Shown: piece after piece, positions 1 to 13,766 of the stretch
Layout of the letters: every line of letters starts with the position of its first letter
Numbering within the stretch: the stretch's first letter is position 1
Origin: Aradus depressus
Lineage: Eukaryota > Arthropoda > Insecta > Hemiptera > Aradidae
DNA length: 64,000 nt
Assembly (NCBI GenBank): GCA_963662175.1
Contig: OY759218.1
Span: 54,939,427 to 55,003,426, forward strand
Direction of reading: 5' to 3'
Notes under the pieces: model-generated
The model's database searches: none
The model's input: the letters and a program-made list of their open reading frames with translations, nothing else
Told to the model about the DNA's origin: nothing
Translations under genes and position numbers: made by a program

Positions 1-3000
1 TTTTCTTTATTAGCCAAGTGGAAGTACCTCAGAATTAGATCAATAAGTGTATCCTGATTGATTTTTATTAGCCAAGTGGAAGTACCTCAGAATTAGATCA
101 GTAAGTGTATCCTGATTTTTCTTTATTAGCCAAGTGGAAGTACCTCAGAATTAGATCAGTGAGTGTATCCTGATTTTTCTTTATTAGCCAAGTGGAAGTA
201 CCTCAGAATTAGATCAATAAGTGTATCCTGATTTATTTTTATTAGCCAAGTGGAAGTACCTCAGAATTAGATCAGTGAGTGTATCCTGATTTTTCTTTAT
301 TAGCCAAGTGGAAGTACCTCAGAATTAGATCAATAAGTGTATCCTGATTTATTTTTATTCGCCAAGTGGAAGTAACTCAGAATTAGATCAGTGAGTGTAT
401 TCTTATTTTTCTTCATTAGCCTAGTGGAAGTACCTCAGAATTAGATCAGTGAGTGTATCCTTATTTTTCTTCATTAGCCTAGTGGAAGTACCTCAGAATT
501 AGATCAGTGAGTGTATCCTGATTTATTTTTATTAGCCAAGTGGAAGTACTTCAGAATTAGATCAGTGAGTGTATCCTGATTCATTTTTATAAGCCAAGTG
601 GAAGTACCTCAGAATTAGATCAGTGAGTGTATCCTGATTTTTCTTTATTAGCCAAGTGGAAGTACCTCAGAATTAGATCAGTGAGTGTATCCTTATTTTT
701 CTTCATTAGCCTAGTGGAAGTACCTCAGAATTAGATCAGTGAGTGTATCCTTATTTTTCTTCATTTGCCTAGTGGAAGTACCTCAGAATTAGATCAGTGA
801 GTGTATCCTGATTTTTCTTTATTAGCCAAGTGGAAGTACCTCAGAATTAGATCAATAAGTGTATCCTGATTTATTTTTATTAGCCAAGTGGAAGTACCTC
901 AGAATTAGATCAGTGAGTGTATGAATTAGATCAGTGAGTGTATCCTGATTTTTCTTTATTAGCCAAGTGGAAGTACCTCAGAATTAGATCAATAAGTGTA
1001 TCCTGATTTATTTTTATTAGCCAAGTGGAAGTACCTCAGAATTAGATCAGTGAGTGTATCCTGATTTTTCTTTATTAGCCAAGTGGAAGTACCTCAGAAT
1101 TAGATCAATAAGTGTATCCTGATTTATTTTTATTCGCCAAGTGGAAGTACCTCAGAATTAGATCAGTGAGTGTATTCTTATTTTTCTTCATTAGCCTAGT
1201 GGAAGTACCTCAGAATTAGATCAGTGAGTGTATCCTTATTTTTCTTCATTAGCCTAGTGGAAGTACCTCAGAATTAGATCAGTGAGTGTATCCTGATTTA
1301 TTTTTATTAGCCAAGTGGAAGTACCTCAGAATTAGATCAGTGAGTGTATTCTTATTTTTCTTCATTAGCCTAGTGGAAGTACCTCAGAATTAGATCAGTG
1401 AGTGTATCCTTATTTTTCTTCATTAGCCTAGTGGAAGTACCTCAGAATTAGATCAGTGAGTGTATCCTGATTTTTCTTTATTAGCCAAGTGGAAGTACCT
1501 CAGAATAACATCAGTGAGTGTATCCTTATTTTTCTTCATTAGCCTAGTGGAAGTACCTCAGAATTAGATCAGTGAGTGTATCCTGATTTATTATTATTAG
1601 CCAAGTGGAAGTACCTCAGAATTAGATCAGTAAGTGTATCCTGATTTATTTTTATTAGCCAAGTGGAAGTACCTCAGAATTAGATCAGTGAGTGTATTCT
1701 TATTTTTCTTCATTAGCCTAGTGGAAGTACCTCAGAATTAGATCAGTGAGTGTATCCTTATTTTTCTTCATTAGCCTAGTGGAAGTACCTCAGAATTAGA
1801 TCAGTGAGTGTATCCTGATTTTTCTTTATTAGCCAAGTGGAAGTACCTCAGAATTAGATCAATAAGTGTATCCTGATTGATTTTTATTAGCCAAGTGGAA
1901 GTACCTCAGAATTAGATCAGTGAGTGTATCCTGATTTTTCTTTATTAGCCAAGTGGAAGTACCTCAGAATTAGATCAGTGAGTGTATCCTGATTTTTCTT
2001 TATTAGCCAAGTGGAAGTACCTCAGAATTAGATCAATAAGTGTATCCTGATTTATTTTTATTAGCCAAGTGGAAGTACCTCAGAATTAGATCAGTGAGTG
2101 TATCCTGATTTTTCTTTATTAGCCAAGTGGAAGTACCTCAGAATTAGATCAATAAGTGTATCCTGATTTATTTTTATTCGCCAAGTGGAAGTAACTCAGA
2201 ATTAGATCAGTGAGTGTATTCTTATTTTTCTTCATTAGCCTAGTGGAAGTACCTCAGAATTAGATCAGTGAGTGTATCCTTATTTTTCTTCATTAGCCTA
2301 GTGGAAGTACCTCAGAATTAGATCAGTGAGTGTATCCTGATTTATTTTTATTAGCCAAGTGGAAGTACTTCAGAATTAGATCAGTGAGTGTATCCTGATT
2401 CATTTTTATTAGCCAAGTGGAAGTACCTCAGAATTAGATCAGTGAGTGTATCCTGATTTTTCTTTATTAGCCAAGTGGAAGTACCTCAGAATTAGATCAG
2501 TGAGTGTATCCTTATTTTTCTTCATTAGCCTAGTGGAAGTACCTCAGAATTAGATCAGTGAGTGTATCCTTATTTTTCTTCATTTGCCTAGTGGAAGTAC
2601 CTCAGAATTAGATCAGTGAGTGTATCCTGATTTTTCTTTATTAGCCAAGTGGAAGTACCTCAGAATTAGATCAATAAGTGTATCCTGATTTATTTTTATT
2701 AGCCAAGTGGAAGTACCTCAGAATTAGATCAGTGAGTGTATCCTGATTTTTCTTTATTAGCCAAGTGGAAGTACCTCAGAATTAGATCAGTGAGTGTATC
2801 CTGATTTTTCTTTATTAGCCAAGTGGAAGTACCTCAGAATTAGATCAATAAGTGTATCCTGATTTATTTTTATTAGCCAAGTGGAAGTACCTCAGAATTA
2901 GATCAGTGAGTGTATCCTGATTTTTCTTTATTAGCCAAGTGGAAGTACCTCAGAATTAGATCAATAAGTGTATCCTGATTTATTTTTATTCGCCAAGTGG

Positions 3001-6000
3001 AAGTACCTCAGAATTAGATCAGTGAGTGTATTCTTATTTTTCTTCATTAGCCTAGTGGAAGTACCTCAGAATTAGATCAGTGAGTGTATCCTTATTTTTC
3101 TTCATTAGCCTAGTGGAAGTACCTCAGAATTAGATCAGTGAGTGTATCCTGATTTATTTTTATTAGCCAAGTGGAAGTACCTCAGAATTAGATCAGTGAG
3201 TGTATTCTTATTTTTCTTCATTAGCCTAGTGGAAGTACCTCAGAATTAGATCAGTGAGTGTATCCTTATTTTTCTTCATTAGCCTAGTGGAAGTACCTCA
3301 GAATTAGATCAGTGAGTGTATCCTGATTTTTCTTTATTAGCCAAGTGGAAGTACCTCAGAATTAGATCAGTGAGTGTATCCTTATTTTTCTTCATTAGCC
3401 TAGTGGAAGTACCTCAGAATTAGATCAGTGAGTGTATCCTTATTTTTCTTCATTAGCCTAGTGGAAGTACCTCAGAATTAGATCAGTGAGTGTATCCTGA
3501 TTTATTTTTATTAGCCAAGTGGAAGTACTTCAGAATTAGATCAGTGAGTGTATCCTGATTCATTTTTATTAGCCAAGTGGAAGTACCTCAGAATTAGATC
3601 AGTGAGTGTATCCTGATTTTTCTTTATTAGCCAAGTGGAAGTACCTCAGAATTAGATCAGTGAGTGTATCCTGATTTTTCTTTATTAGCCAAGTGGAAGT
3701 ACCTCAGAATTAGATCAGTGAGTGTATCCTTATTTTTCTTCATTAGCCTAGTGGAAGTACCTCAGAATTAGATCAGTGAGTGTATCCTGATTTTTCTTTA
3801 TTAGCCAAGTGAAAGTACCTCAGAATTAGATCAGTGAGTGTATCCTTATTTTTCTTTATTAGCCTAGTGGAAGTACCTCAGAATTAGATCAATAAGTGTA
3901 TCCTGATTTATTTTTATTAGCCAAGTGGAAGTACCTCAGAATCAGATCAGTGAGTGTATCCTGATTTATTTTTATTAGTCTAGTGGAAGTACCTCAGAAT
4001 TAGATCAGTGAGTGTATCCTGATTTTTCTTTATTAGCCAAGTGGAAGTACCTCAGAATTAGATCAATAAGTGTATCCTGATTTATTTTTATTAGCCAAGT
4101 GGAAGTACCTCAGAATTAGATCAGTGAGTGTATCCTGATTTTTCTTTATTAGCCAAGTGGAAGTACCTCAGAATTAGATCAGTGAGTGTATCCTTATTTT
4201 TCTTCATTTGCCTAGTGGAAGTACCTCAGAATTAGATCAGTGAGTGTATCCTGATTTTTCTTTATTAGCCAAGTGGAAGTACCTCAGAATTAGATCAATA
4301 AGTGTATCCTGATTTATTTTTATTAGCCAAGTGGAAGTACCTCAGAATTAGATCAGTGAGTGTATTCTTATTTTTCTTCATTAGCCTAGTGGAAGTACCT
4401 CAGAATTAGATCAGTGAGTGTATCCTTATTTTTCTTCATTTGCCTAGTGGAAGTACCTCAGAATTAGATCAGTGAGTGTATCCTGATTTTTCTTTATTAG
4501 CCAAGTGGAAGTACCTCAGAATTAGATCAATAAGTGTATCCTGATTTATTTTTATTAGCCAAGTGGAAGTACCTCAGAATTAGATCAGTGAGTGTATCCT
4601 GATTTTTCTTTATTAGCCAAGTGGAAGTACCTCAGAATTAGATCAGTGAGTGTATCCTGATTTTTCTTTATTAGCCAAGTGGAAGTACCTCAGAATTAGA
4701 TCAATAAGTGTATCCTGATTTATTTTTATTAGCCAAGTGGAAGTACCTCAGAATTAGATCAGTGAGTGTATCCTGATTTTTCTTTATTAGCCAAGTGGAA
4801 GTACCTCAGAATTAGATCAATAAGTGTATCCTGATTTATTTTTATTCGCCAAGTGGAAGTACCTCAGAATTAGATCAGTGAGTGTATTCTTATTTTTCTT
4901 CATTAGCCTAGTGGAAGTACCTCAGAATTAGATCAGTGAGTGTATCCTTATTTTTCTTCATTAGCCTAGTGGAAGTACCTCAGAATTAGATCAGTGAGTG
5001 TATCCTGATTTATTTTTATTAGCCAAGTGGAAGTACTTCAGAATTAGATCAGTGAGTGTATCCTGATTCATTTTTATTAGCCAAGTGGAAGTACCTCAGA
5101 ATTAGATCAGTGAGTGTATCCTGATTTTTCTTTATTAGCCAAGTGGAAGTACCTCAGAATTAGATCAGTGAGTGTATCCTTATTTTTCTTTATTAGCCTA
5201 GTGGAAGTACCTCAGAATTAGATCAATAAGTGTATCCTGATTTATTTTTATTAGCCAAGTGGAAGTACCTCAGAATCAGATCAGTGAGTGTATCCTGATT
5301 TATTTTTATTAGTCTAGTGGAAGTACCTCAGAATTAGATCAGTGAGTGTATCCTGATTCATTTTTATTAGCCAAGTGGAAGTACCTCAGAATTAGATCAG
5401 TGAGTGTATCCTGATTTTTCTTTATTAGCCAAGTGGAAGTACCTCAGAATTAGATCAGTAAGTGTATCCTGATTTATTTTTATTAGCCAAGTGGAAGTAC
5501 CTCAGAATTAGATCAGTGAGTGTATTCTTATTTTTATTCATTAGCCTAGTGGCAGTACCTCAGAATTAGATCAGTGAGTGTATCCTTATTTTTCTTCATT
5601 AGCCTAGTGGAAGTACCTCAGAATTAGATCAGTGAGTGTATCCTGATTTTTCTTTATTAGCCAAGTGGAAGTACCTCAGAATTAGATCAGTGAGTGTATC
5701 CTTATTTTTCTTCATTAGCCTAGTGGAAGTACCTCAGAATTAGATCAGTGAGTGTATCCTGATTTTTCTTTATTAGCCAAGTGAAAGTACCTCAGAATTA
5801 GATCAGTAAGTGTATCCTGATTTATTTTTATTAGCCAAGTGGAAGTACCTCAGAATTAGATCAGTGAGTGTATCCTTATTTTTCTTTATTAGCCTAGTGG
5901 AAGTACCTCAGAATTAGATCAATAAGTGTATCCTGATTTATTTTTATTAGCCAAGTGGAAGTACCTCAGAATCAGAGCAGTGAGTGTATCCTGATTTATT

Positions 6001-9000
6001 TTTATTAGTCTAGTGGAAGTACCTCAGAATTAGATCAGTGAGTGTATCCTGATTTTTCTTTATTAGCCAAGTGGAAGTACCTCAGAATTAGATCAGTGAG
6101 TGTATCCTGATTTATTTTTATTAGCCAAGTGGAAGTACCTCAGAATTAGATCAGTGAGTGTATCCTGATTTTTCTTTATTAGCCAAGTGGAAGTACCTCA
6201 GAATTAGATCAGTGAGTGTATCCTGATTTATTTTTATTAGCCAAGTGGAAGTACCTCAGAATTAGATCAGTGAGTGTATCCTGATTTTTCTTTATTAGCC
6301 TAGTGGAAGTACCTCAGAATTAGATCAGTGAGTGTATCCTGATTTATTTTTATTAGCCAAGTGGAAGTACCTCAGAATTAGATCAGTGAGTGTATCCTGA
6401 CTTATTTTTATTAGTCTAGTGGAAGTACCTCAGAATTAGATCAGTGAGTGTATCCTGATTTTTCTTTATTAGCCAAGTGGAAGTACCTCAGAATTAGATC
6501 AATAAGTGTATCCTGATTTATTTTTATTAGCCAAGTGGAAGTACTTCAGAATTAGATCAGTGAGTGTATCCTGATTTATTTTTATTAGCCAAGTGGAAGT
6601 ACCTCAGAATTAGATCAGTGAGTGTATCCTGATTTTTCTTTATTAGCCAAGTGGAAGTACCTCAGAATTAGATCAGTGAGTGTATCCTTATTTTTCTTCA
6701 TTAGCCTAGTGGAAGTACCTCAGAATTAGATCAGTGAGTGTATCCTGATTTATTTTTATTAGCCTCGTGGAAGTACCTCAGAATTAGATCAGTGAGTGTA
6801 TTCTTATTTTTCTTCATTAGCCTAGTGGAAGTACCTCAGAATTAGATCAGTGAGTGTATCCTTAGTTTTCTTCATTAGCCTAGTGGAAGTACCTCAGAAT
6901 TAGATCAATAAGTGTATCCTGATTTATCTTTATTAGCCTAGTGGAAGTACCTCAGAATTAGATCAGTGAGTGTATCCTTATTTTTCTTTATTAGCCTAGT
7001 GGAAGTACCTCAGAACTAGATCAGTAAGTGTATCCTGATTTATCTTTATTAGCCAAGTGGGAGTACCTCAGAATTAGATCACTGAGTGTATCCTTATTTT
7101 TCTTTATTAGCCTAGTGGAAGTACCTCAGAATTAGATCAGTAAGTGTATCCTGATTTATCTTTATTAGCCAAGTGGAAGTACCTCAGAATTAGATCAGTG
7201 AGTGTATCCTTATTTTTCTTTATTAGCCAAGTGGGATTACCTCAGAATTAGATCAGTGAGTGTATCCTGATTTATCTTTATTAGCCAAGTGGAAGTACCT
7301 CAGAATTAGATCAGTGAGTGTATCCTTATTTTTCTTTATTAGCCACGTGGGAGTACCTCAGAATTAGATCAGTGAGTGTATCCTGATTTATCTTTATTAG
7401 CCTAGTGGAAGTACCTCAGAATTAGATCAGTGAGTGTATCCTGATTTATCTTTATTAGCCAAGTGGAAGTACCTCAGAATTAGATCAGTGAGTGTATCCT
7501 TATTTTTCTTTATTAGCCTAGTGGAAGTACCTCAGAATTAGATCAGTGAGTGTATCCTTATTTTTCTTCATTAGCCTAGTGGAAGTACCTCAGAATTAGA
7601 TCAGAGAGTGTATCCTGATTTTTCTTTATTAGCCAAGTGGAAGTACCTCAGAATTAGATCAGTGAGTGTATCCTTATTTTTCTTCATTAGCCTAGTGGAA
7701 GTACCTCAGAATTAGATCAGAGAGTGTATCCTGATTTTTCTTTATTAGCCAAGTGGAAGTACCTCAGAATTAGATCAGTGAGTGTATCCTTATTTTTCTT
7801 CATTAGCCTAGTGGAAGTACCTCAGAATTAGATCAGTGAGTGTATCCTTATTTTTCTTCATTAGCCTAGTGGAAGTACCTCAGAATTAGATCAGTGAGTG
7901 TATCCTGATTTTTCTTTATTAGCCAAGTGGAAGTACCTCAGAATTAGATCAGTAAGTGTATCCTGATTTATTTTTATTAGCCAGGTGGAAGTACCTCAGA
8001 ATTAGATCAGTGAGTGTATCCTGATTTATTTTTATTAGTCTAGTGGAAGTACCTCAGAATTAGATCAGTGAGTGTATCCTTATTTTTCTTCATTAGCCTA
8101 GTGGAAGTACCTCAGAATTAGATCAGTGAGTGTATCCTGATTTATCTTTATTAGCCTAGTGGAAGTACCTCAGTATTAGATCAGTGAGTGTATCCTTATT
8201 TTTCTTTATTAGCCTAGTGGAAGTACCTCAGTATTAGATCAGTGAGTGTATCCTGATTTATCTTTATTAGCCTAGTGGAAGTACCTCAGTATTAGATCAG
8301 TGAGTGTATCCTGATTTATCTTTATTAGCCTAGTGGAAGTACCTCAGTATTAGATCAGTGAGTGTATCCTGATTTATCTTCATTAGCCTAGTGGAAGTAC
8401 CTCAGTATTAGATCAGTGAGTGTATCCTTATTTTTCTTTATTAGCCTAGTGGAAGTACCTCAGTATTAGATCAGTGAGTGTATCCTGATTTATCTTTATT
8501 AGCCTAGTGGAAGTACCTCAGTATTAGATCAGTGAGTGTATCCTGATTTATCTTTATTAGCCTAGTGGAAGTACCTCAGTATTAGATCAGTGAGTGTATC
8601 CTTATTTTTCTTTATTAGCCTAGTGGAAGTACCTCAGTATTAGATCAGTGAGTGAGTGTATCCTGATTTATCTTTATTAGCCTAGTGGAAGTACCTCAGT
8701 ATTAGATCAGTGAGTGTATCCTGATTTATCTTTATTAGCCTAGTGGAAGTACCTCAGTATTAGATCAGTGAGTGTATCCTTATTTTTCTTTATTAGCCTA
8801 GTGGAAGTACCTCAGTATTAGATCAGTGAGTGTATCCTGATTTATCTTCATTAGCCTAGTGGAAGTACCTCAGTATTAGATCAGTGAGTGTAGCCTTATT
8901 TTTCTTTATTAGCCTAGAGGAAGTACCTCAGAATTAGATCAGTGAGTGTATCCTTATTTTTCTTTATTAGCCAAGTGGAAGTACCTCAGTATTAGATCAG

Positions 9001-11445
9001 TGAGTGTATCCTTATTTTTCTTTATTAGCCAAGTGGAAGTACCTCAGAATTAGATCAGAGAGTGTATCCTTATTTTTCTTTATTAGCCAAGTGGAAGTAC
9101 CTCAGAATTAGATCAGTGAGTGTATCCTTATTTTTCTTTATTAGCCTAGTGGAAGTACCTTAGTATTAGATCAGTGCGTGTATCCTTTTTTTTCTTTATT
9201 AGCCTCGTGGAAGTACCTCAGTATTAGATCAGTGAGTGTATCCTGATTTTTCTTTATTAGCCAAGTGGAAGTACCTCAGAATTAGATCAGTGACTGTATC
9301 CTGATTTATTTTTATTAGCCAAGTGGAAGTACCTCAGAATTAGATCAGTGAGTGTATCCTTATTTTTCTTTATTAGCCTAGTGGAAGTACCTCAGAATGA
9401 GATCAGTGAGTGTATCCTGATTTATTTTTATTAGCCAAGTGGAAGTACCTCAGAATTAGATCAGTGAGTGTATCCTGATTATTTTTTATTAGCCAAGTGG
9501 AAGTACCTCAGAATTAGATCAGTGAGTGTATCCTTATTTTTCTTTATTAGCCTAGTGGAAGTACCTCAGAATTAGATCAGTGAGTGTATCCTGATTTATT
9601 TTTATTAGCCAAGTGGAAGTACCTCAGAATTAGATCAGTGAGTGTATCCTTATTTTTCTTTATTAGCCTAGTGGGAGTACCTCAGAATTAGATCAGAGAG
9701 TGTATCCTGATTTATTTTTATTAGCCAAGTGGAAGTACCTCAGAATTAGATCAGTGAGTGTATCCTGATTTATTTTTATTAGCCTAGTGGAAGTACCTCA
9801 GAATTAGATCAGTGAGTGTATCCTGATTTATTTTTATTAGCCAAGTGGAAGTACCTCAGAATTAGATCAGTGAGTGTATCCTTATTTTTCTTTATTAGCC
9901 AAGTGGAAGTACCTCAGAATTAGATCAGTGAGTGTATCCTGATTTATTTTTATTAGCCTAGTGGAAGTACCTCAGAATTAGATCAGTGAGTGTATCCTGA
10001 TTTATTTTTATTAGCCAAGTGGAAGTACCTCAGAATTAGATCAGTGTGTGTATCCTGATTTTTTTTTATTAGCCTAGTGGAAGTACCTCAGAATTAGATC
10101 AGTGAGTGTATCCTGATTTATTTTTATTAGCCTAGTGGAAGTACCTCAGAATTAGATCAGTGAGTGTATCCTGATTTATTTTTATTAGCCAAGTGGAGGT
10201 ACCTCAGAATTAGATCAGAGAGTGTATCCTGATTTATTTTTATTAGCCAATGGAAGTACCTCAGAATTAGATCAGTGAGTGTATCCTTATTTTTCTTTAT
10301 TAGCCTAGTGGAAGTACCTCAGAATTAGATCAGTGAGTGTATCCTGATTTATTTTTATTAGTGTAGTGGAAGTACCTCAGAATTAGATCAGTAAGTGTAT
10401 CCTTATTTTTCTTTATTAGCCTAGTGGAAGTACCTCAGAATTAGATCAGTGAGTGTATCCTTATTTTTCTTTATTAGCCTAGTGGGAGTACCTCAGAATT
10501 AGATCAGTGAGTGTATCCTGATTTATTTTTATTAGCCAATTGGAAGTACCTCAGAATTACATCAGTGAGTGTATCCTGATTTATTTTTATTAGCCAAGTG
10601 GAAGTACCTCAGAATTAGATCAGTGAGTGTATCCTGATTTATTTTTATTAGTCTAGTGGAAGTACCTCAGAATTAGATCAGTGAGTGTATCCTTATTTTT
10701 CTTTATTAGCCTAGTGGAAGTACCTCAGAATTAGATCAGTGAGTGTATCCTTATTTTTCTTTATTAGCCTAGTGGGAGTACCTCAGAATTAGATCAGTGA
10801 GTGTATCCTGATTTATTTTTATTAGCCAATTGGAAGTACCTCAGAATTACATCAGTGAGTGTATCCTGATTTATTTTTATTAGCCAAGTGGAAGTACCTC
10901 AGAATTAGATCAGTGAGTGTATCCTGATTTATTTTTATTAGCCAAGTGGAAGTACCTCAGAATTAGATCAGTGAGTGTATCCTGATTTATTTTTATTAGC
11001 CAAGTGGAAGTACCTCAGAATTAGATCAGTGAGTTTATTCTGATTTATCTTTATTAGCCTAGTGGAAGTACCTCAGAATTAGATCAGTGAGTGTATCCTG
11101 ATTTATTTTTATTAGCCAAGTGGAAGTACCTCAGAATTAGATCAGTGAGTTTATTCTGATTTATCTTTATTAGCCTAGTGGAAGTACCTCAGAATTAGAT
11201 CAGTGAGTGTATCCTGATTTATTTTTATTAGCCAAGTGGAAGTACCTCAGAATTAGATCAGTGAGTGTATCCTGATTTATTTTTATTAGCCAAGTGGAAG
11301 TACCTCAGAATTAGATCAGTGAGTGTATCCTGATTTATCTTTATTAGCCTAGTGGAAGTACCTCAGAATTAGATCAGTGAGTGTATCCAGATTTATCTTT
11401 ATTAGCCTAGTGGAAGTACTTCAGAATTAGATCAGTGAGTGTATC
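1..11445. repeat. 58-bp satellite DNA array, open at left edge
   Basis: A continuous head-to-tail array with a 58-bp period, measured from successive GCCAAGTGG/GCCTAGTGG boxes at 13, 71, 129, 187, 245 and 303. About 197 copies are present and the array continues beyond base 1. The conserved core runs GTGGAAGTACCTCAG, then an AATTAGATCAGTGAGTG stretch; the AT-rich part varies (TTTTTCTTTATTA, TTATTTTTATTA, TTTTTCTTCATTA). Variants are grouped: GTATTAGATC units dominate about 8160-9010 and TTATCTTTATTAG units about 6900-8900. Blocks of many units repeat as blocks, and a 21-bp partial duplication near 902-923 breaks phase. No open frame longer than 60 codons was found in it. Probably heterochromatic (centromeric or subtelomeric) satellite; the location is inference. 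Confidence 0.97.
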
Positions 11446-11837
11446 CTCACTTTTCACTTCATATATGTATAGAAGATGAAAGCCTCTATTGATATCTAAC
11501 TCTTTAAAACTGAGCTGAGAGCGGTGATTCTTGATTGGGCACCCTCCGAGTGAGTGCCGTGCAGGCTACATCATGCCTTCAGTTCACTCCATATGGCAGC
11601 ACAGATGTGGCCTCACACTCCTCGCCCTCTGTCCATCCCATTCCATCCTTCTAGCTCATCTAATAAACAGGATTATCTGGTTTACAAATGTTATCATTAA
11701 TGAACAAAATGTAAATATCATTTGTATTGGTCCAGTAAGCGGCACCACTTATGACAACATTACATGTTTTTATACATTGTATAAAAGTTGTAGATCCCGA
11801 GATCAGGAAAGTTGCCAGTTTAACTGTTTTACTTTCT
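11446..11837. other. Satellite-edge unique DNA, no gene recognised
   Basis: About 390 bp follow the last satellite unit. An open frame of 105 codons (11531-11848, plus) crosses it, but it shows no family motif and runs into a dispersed repeat at its end, so I do not call it a gene. I see no promoter or RNA gene. Confidence 0.5.
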
Positions 11838-11960
11838 TATACTTTTAGTATAAAGAGGTATTTTAATCCTGCGAAAATCTGAAATGTTCACGCTTCAAGG
11901 TCACCTGAATATGTTTAGGCCTTTTTCGTGATGATGTCTGTCTTTGTGTTTCATGAATTG
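11838..11960 (+). repeat. Dispersed repeat D, diverged head fragment
   Basis: The stretch from AGTATAAAGAGGTATT through a CGAAAATCTG box, a CCTGAATATGTTTAGG box and TGATGATGTCTGTCT matches, in the same order, the repeats at 40965-41095 (plus) and 24540-24605 (minus). The more complete copies at 29930-30425 and 60240-60720 show that this head can precede a ~100-bp internal tandem repeat. No coding capacity is seen. A non-autonomous element is likely, class unknown. Confidence 0.6.
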
Positions 11961-12001
11961 CACCATCGTCAGGTTTAGTTATAAACTAATTTATTTTATA
12001 A

Positions 12002-13195
12002 CTAGCAGTAATACCCGGCGTTGCCCGGGGAACTTTGACTTTTCTCCCAATATCTCCTATAAGGCTATTCAGTTCCTCGACAGTACATTCATGATGTTAA
12101 AATTTTCAATTATTCATACGGAATAAGGCTTATAGTCCTTCAACTGTAGTAACGCTAGCTTTGGAGCTAAAACTAATTTTTCAAAAAGATTTCTCATTAA
12201 TCGTTGCAATGGTTTTCGAGTTACAAAGATTGCGTGAGTGGATGCTGGGATGGACCAGGGGTTGATTAAAAAATAGACCTTAACCTTCCGGTAGATAAAA
12301 CTCATCTATTCAAAAAGATTCCTCATTAATCATTGCAGTGGTTTTTGAGTTACAAAGATTGCGTGGGTGGATGCTGGGATGGACCAGATATTGAGGTACT
12401 AATACGCCTATAACCTTCCACAGACGATGACGAACAAATTAAAAAAAAAAATAATCAAATCCATCAAGCCGTTAGTGAGTTATAGACGTACAACGCACAG
12501 ATATTTTCAGCTTTATATATATTATATGATGAAGATAAAAAGATAAAAGTCAAAGTTCCCCGGGCAACGCCGGGTATTAATGCTAATCTGCTATATCAAT
12601 AAAGCTGAAACGGGGTTTGTTTGTGGGTTTGCACCAGCGTCACGCTCAAACCGCTGGACGGATCTTTATGATACTCCACATGTAGCATCCTTTAGACCCC
12701 GATTGAATGATAGGCTATGTGGCGTCCCAAAATTTTGAAGGGGAAGGGGGGTTGTAAGGGGGGGCCTCAGCATAAAAATTGCTCTAGCGCACTAATGGAT
12801 GGACGGATTATCATGAAAGTTCACATGTAATATTCTTGAAAGCCAAGTTAAAAAAGATTTCTCATTAATCGTTGCAATGGTTTTCGAGTTACAAAGATTG
12901 CGTGAGTGGATGCTGGGATGGACCAGGGGTTGATTAAAAAATATACCTTAACCTTCCGGTAGATAAAACTTATCTATTCAAAAAGATTCCTGATTAATCA
13001 TTGCAGTGGTTTTTGAGTTACAAAGATTGCGTGGGTGGATGCTGGGATGGACCAGATATTGAGGTACTAATACGCCTATAACCTTCCACAGACGATGACG
13101 AACAAATTAAAAAAAAAATTAATCAAATCCATCAAGCCGTTCGTGAGTTATAGCGGTACAACGCACAGACATTTTCAGATTTATATATATGATAG
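12002..13195. repeat. Composite-element heads plus duplicated ~340-bp segment
   Basis: A head motif with the palindrome CCCGGCGTTGCCCGGG lies at 12012-12030 on plus, and the same head lies inverted at 12545-12585. A segment of about 340 bp (about 12180-12530) recurs nearly identically at about 12845-13190. Each copy contains two ~130-bp subunits beginning TCAAAAAGATT and containing GGATGCTGGGATGGACCAG. Between the copies (12590-12840) is the minus-strand form of the tail/C-rich unit seen at 47760-47990 (GTCCAGCGGTTTGGGCG on the other strand). This looks like several insertions of the same family in opposite orientations. No coding frame is convincing. Confidence 0.7.
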
Positions 13196-13245
13196 ACAAT
13201 ATTTCTGTAAAGAGGATTTTTGTAAAACATTTGATGATGTGAATC

Positions 13246-13644
13246 ATGTCAAAACTTATTCAAGGGAATAAAACAAACTTATTTTTGAAATATTGTAGAG
13301 GTAGGGACAAAACAGATATTGAAAATAAAAGCGGTGTTTATAGTCTAGAGTGTGCGACGTGCAGTCAATTATACATTGGACAGACAGGACGTCGTTTTAG
13401 GGAAAGAATTAAAGAACACACGGCCGAAATAAAGAACCGAGGAAACCGTTCTACATTCGCGACCCACATAATTGACAATAGCCACACTTTCGACCCATCT
13501 ACAGGCATCAAATATCTCCATTATTGCTCAAAAAACAGGCTACTTAATAGCTTAGAACAATTAGAAATAAATAAAGCTAACAAAAGGAACATTTGTATGA
13601 ATGACCAAATTTATTTCAACTATTCCCCTTTGTTAACACCCTGA
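13246..13644 (+). pseudogene. Penelope-like element, C-terminal GIY-YIG endonuclease fragment
   Basis: 132 codons. Residues about 28-60 carry the PLE-type GIY-YIG signature: GVYSLECATCSQLYIGQTGR followed by RFRERIKEH, with the two-cysteine C-x2-C insertion that precedes the YIG half in PLEs. The C-terminal LLNSLEQLEINKANKR also matches the PLE at 41690-43245. In autonomous PLEs this domain follows a reverse transcriptase and nicks target DNA. Here the reverse transcriptase is absent: a TGA lies in frame just upstream of 13246, and the 5' side is cut off after a GATAGACAATATTTC box that also occurs at PLE ends elsewhere in the window. A dead 5'-truncated copy; the first methionine is not meaningful. 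Confidence 0.9.
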
Positions 13645-13766
13645 TCCAGTTCTGTTTCCACATATATGTTTGTATTATCTGTTATTAATATTTGGTTCCA
13701 CATATATATTTAATGTTATCTTAATCTTAATATTATTATTAATTTTATTTCTATTTTTATTATTTA

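Noticed and set aside
1..11445. CRISPR-like regular array
   Set aside because: The units are directly contiguous with no unique spacers and the context is eukaryotic; it is a satellite.
11531..11848. 105-codon plus frame after the satellite
   Set aside because: No motif, low-complexity composition, and it overlaps a dispersed repeat at its end.
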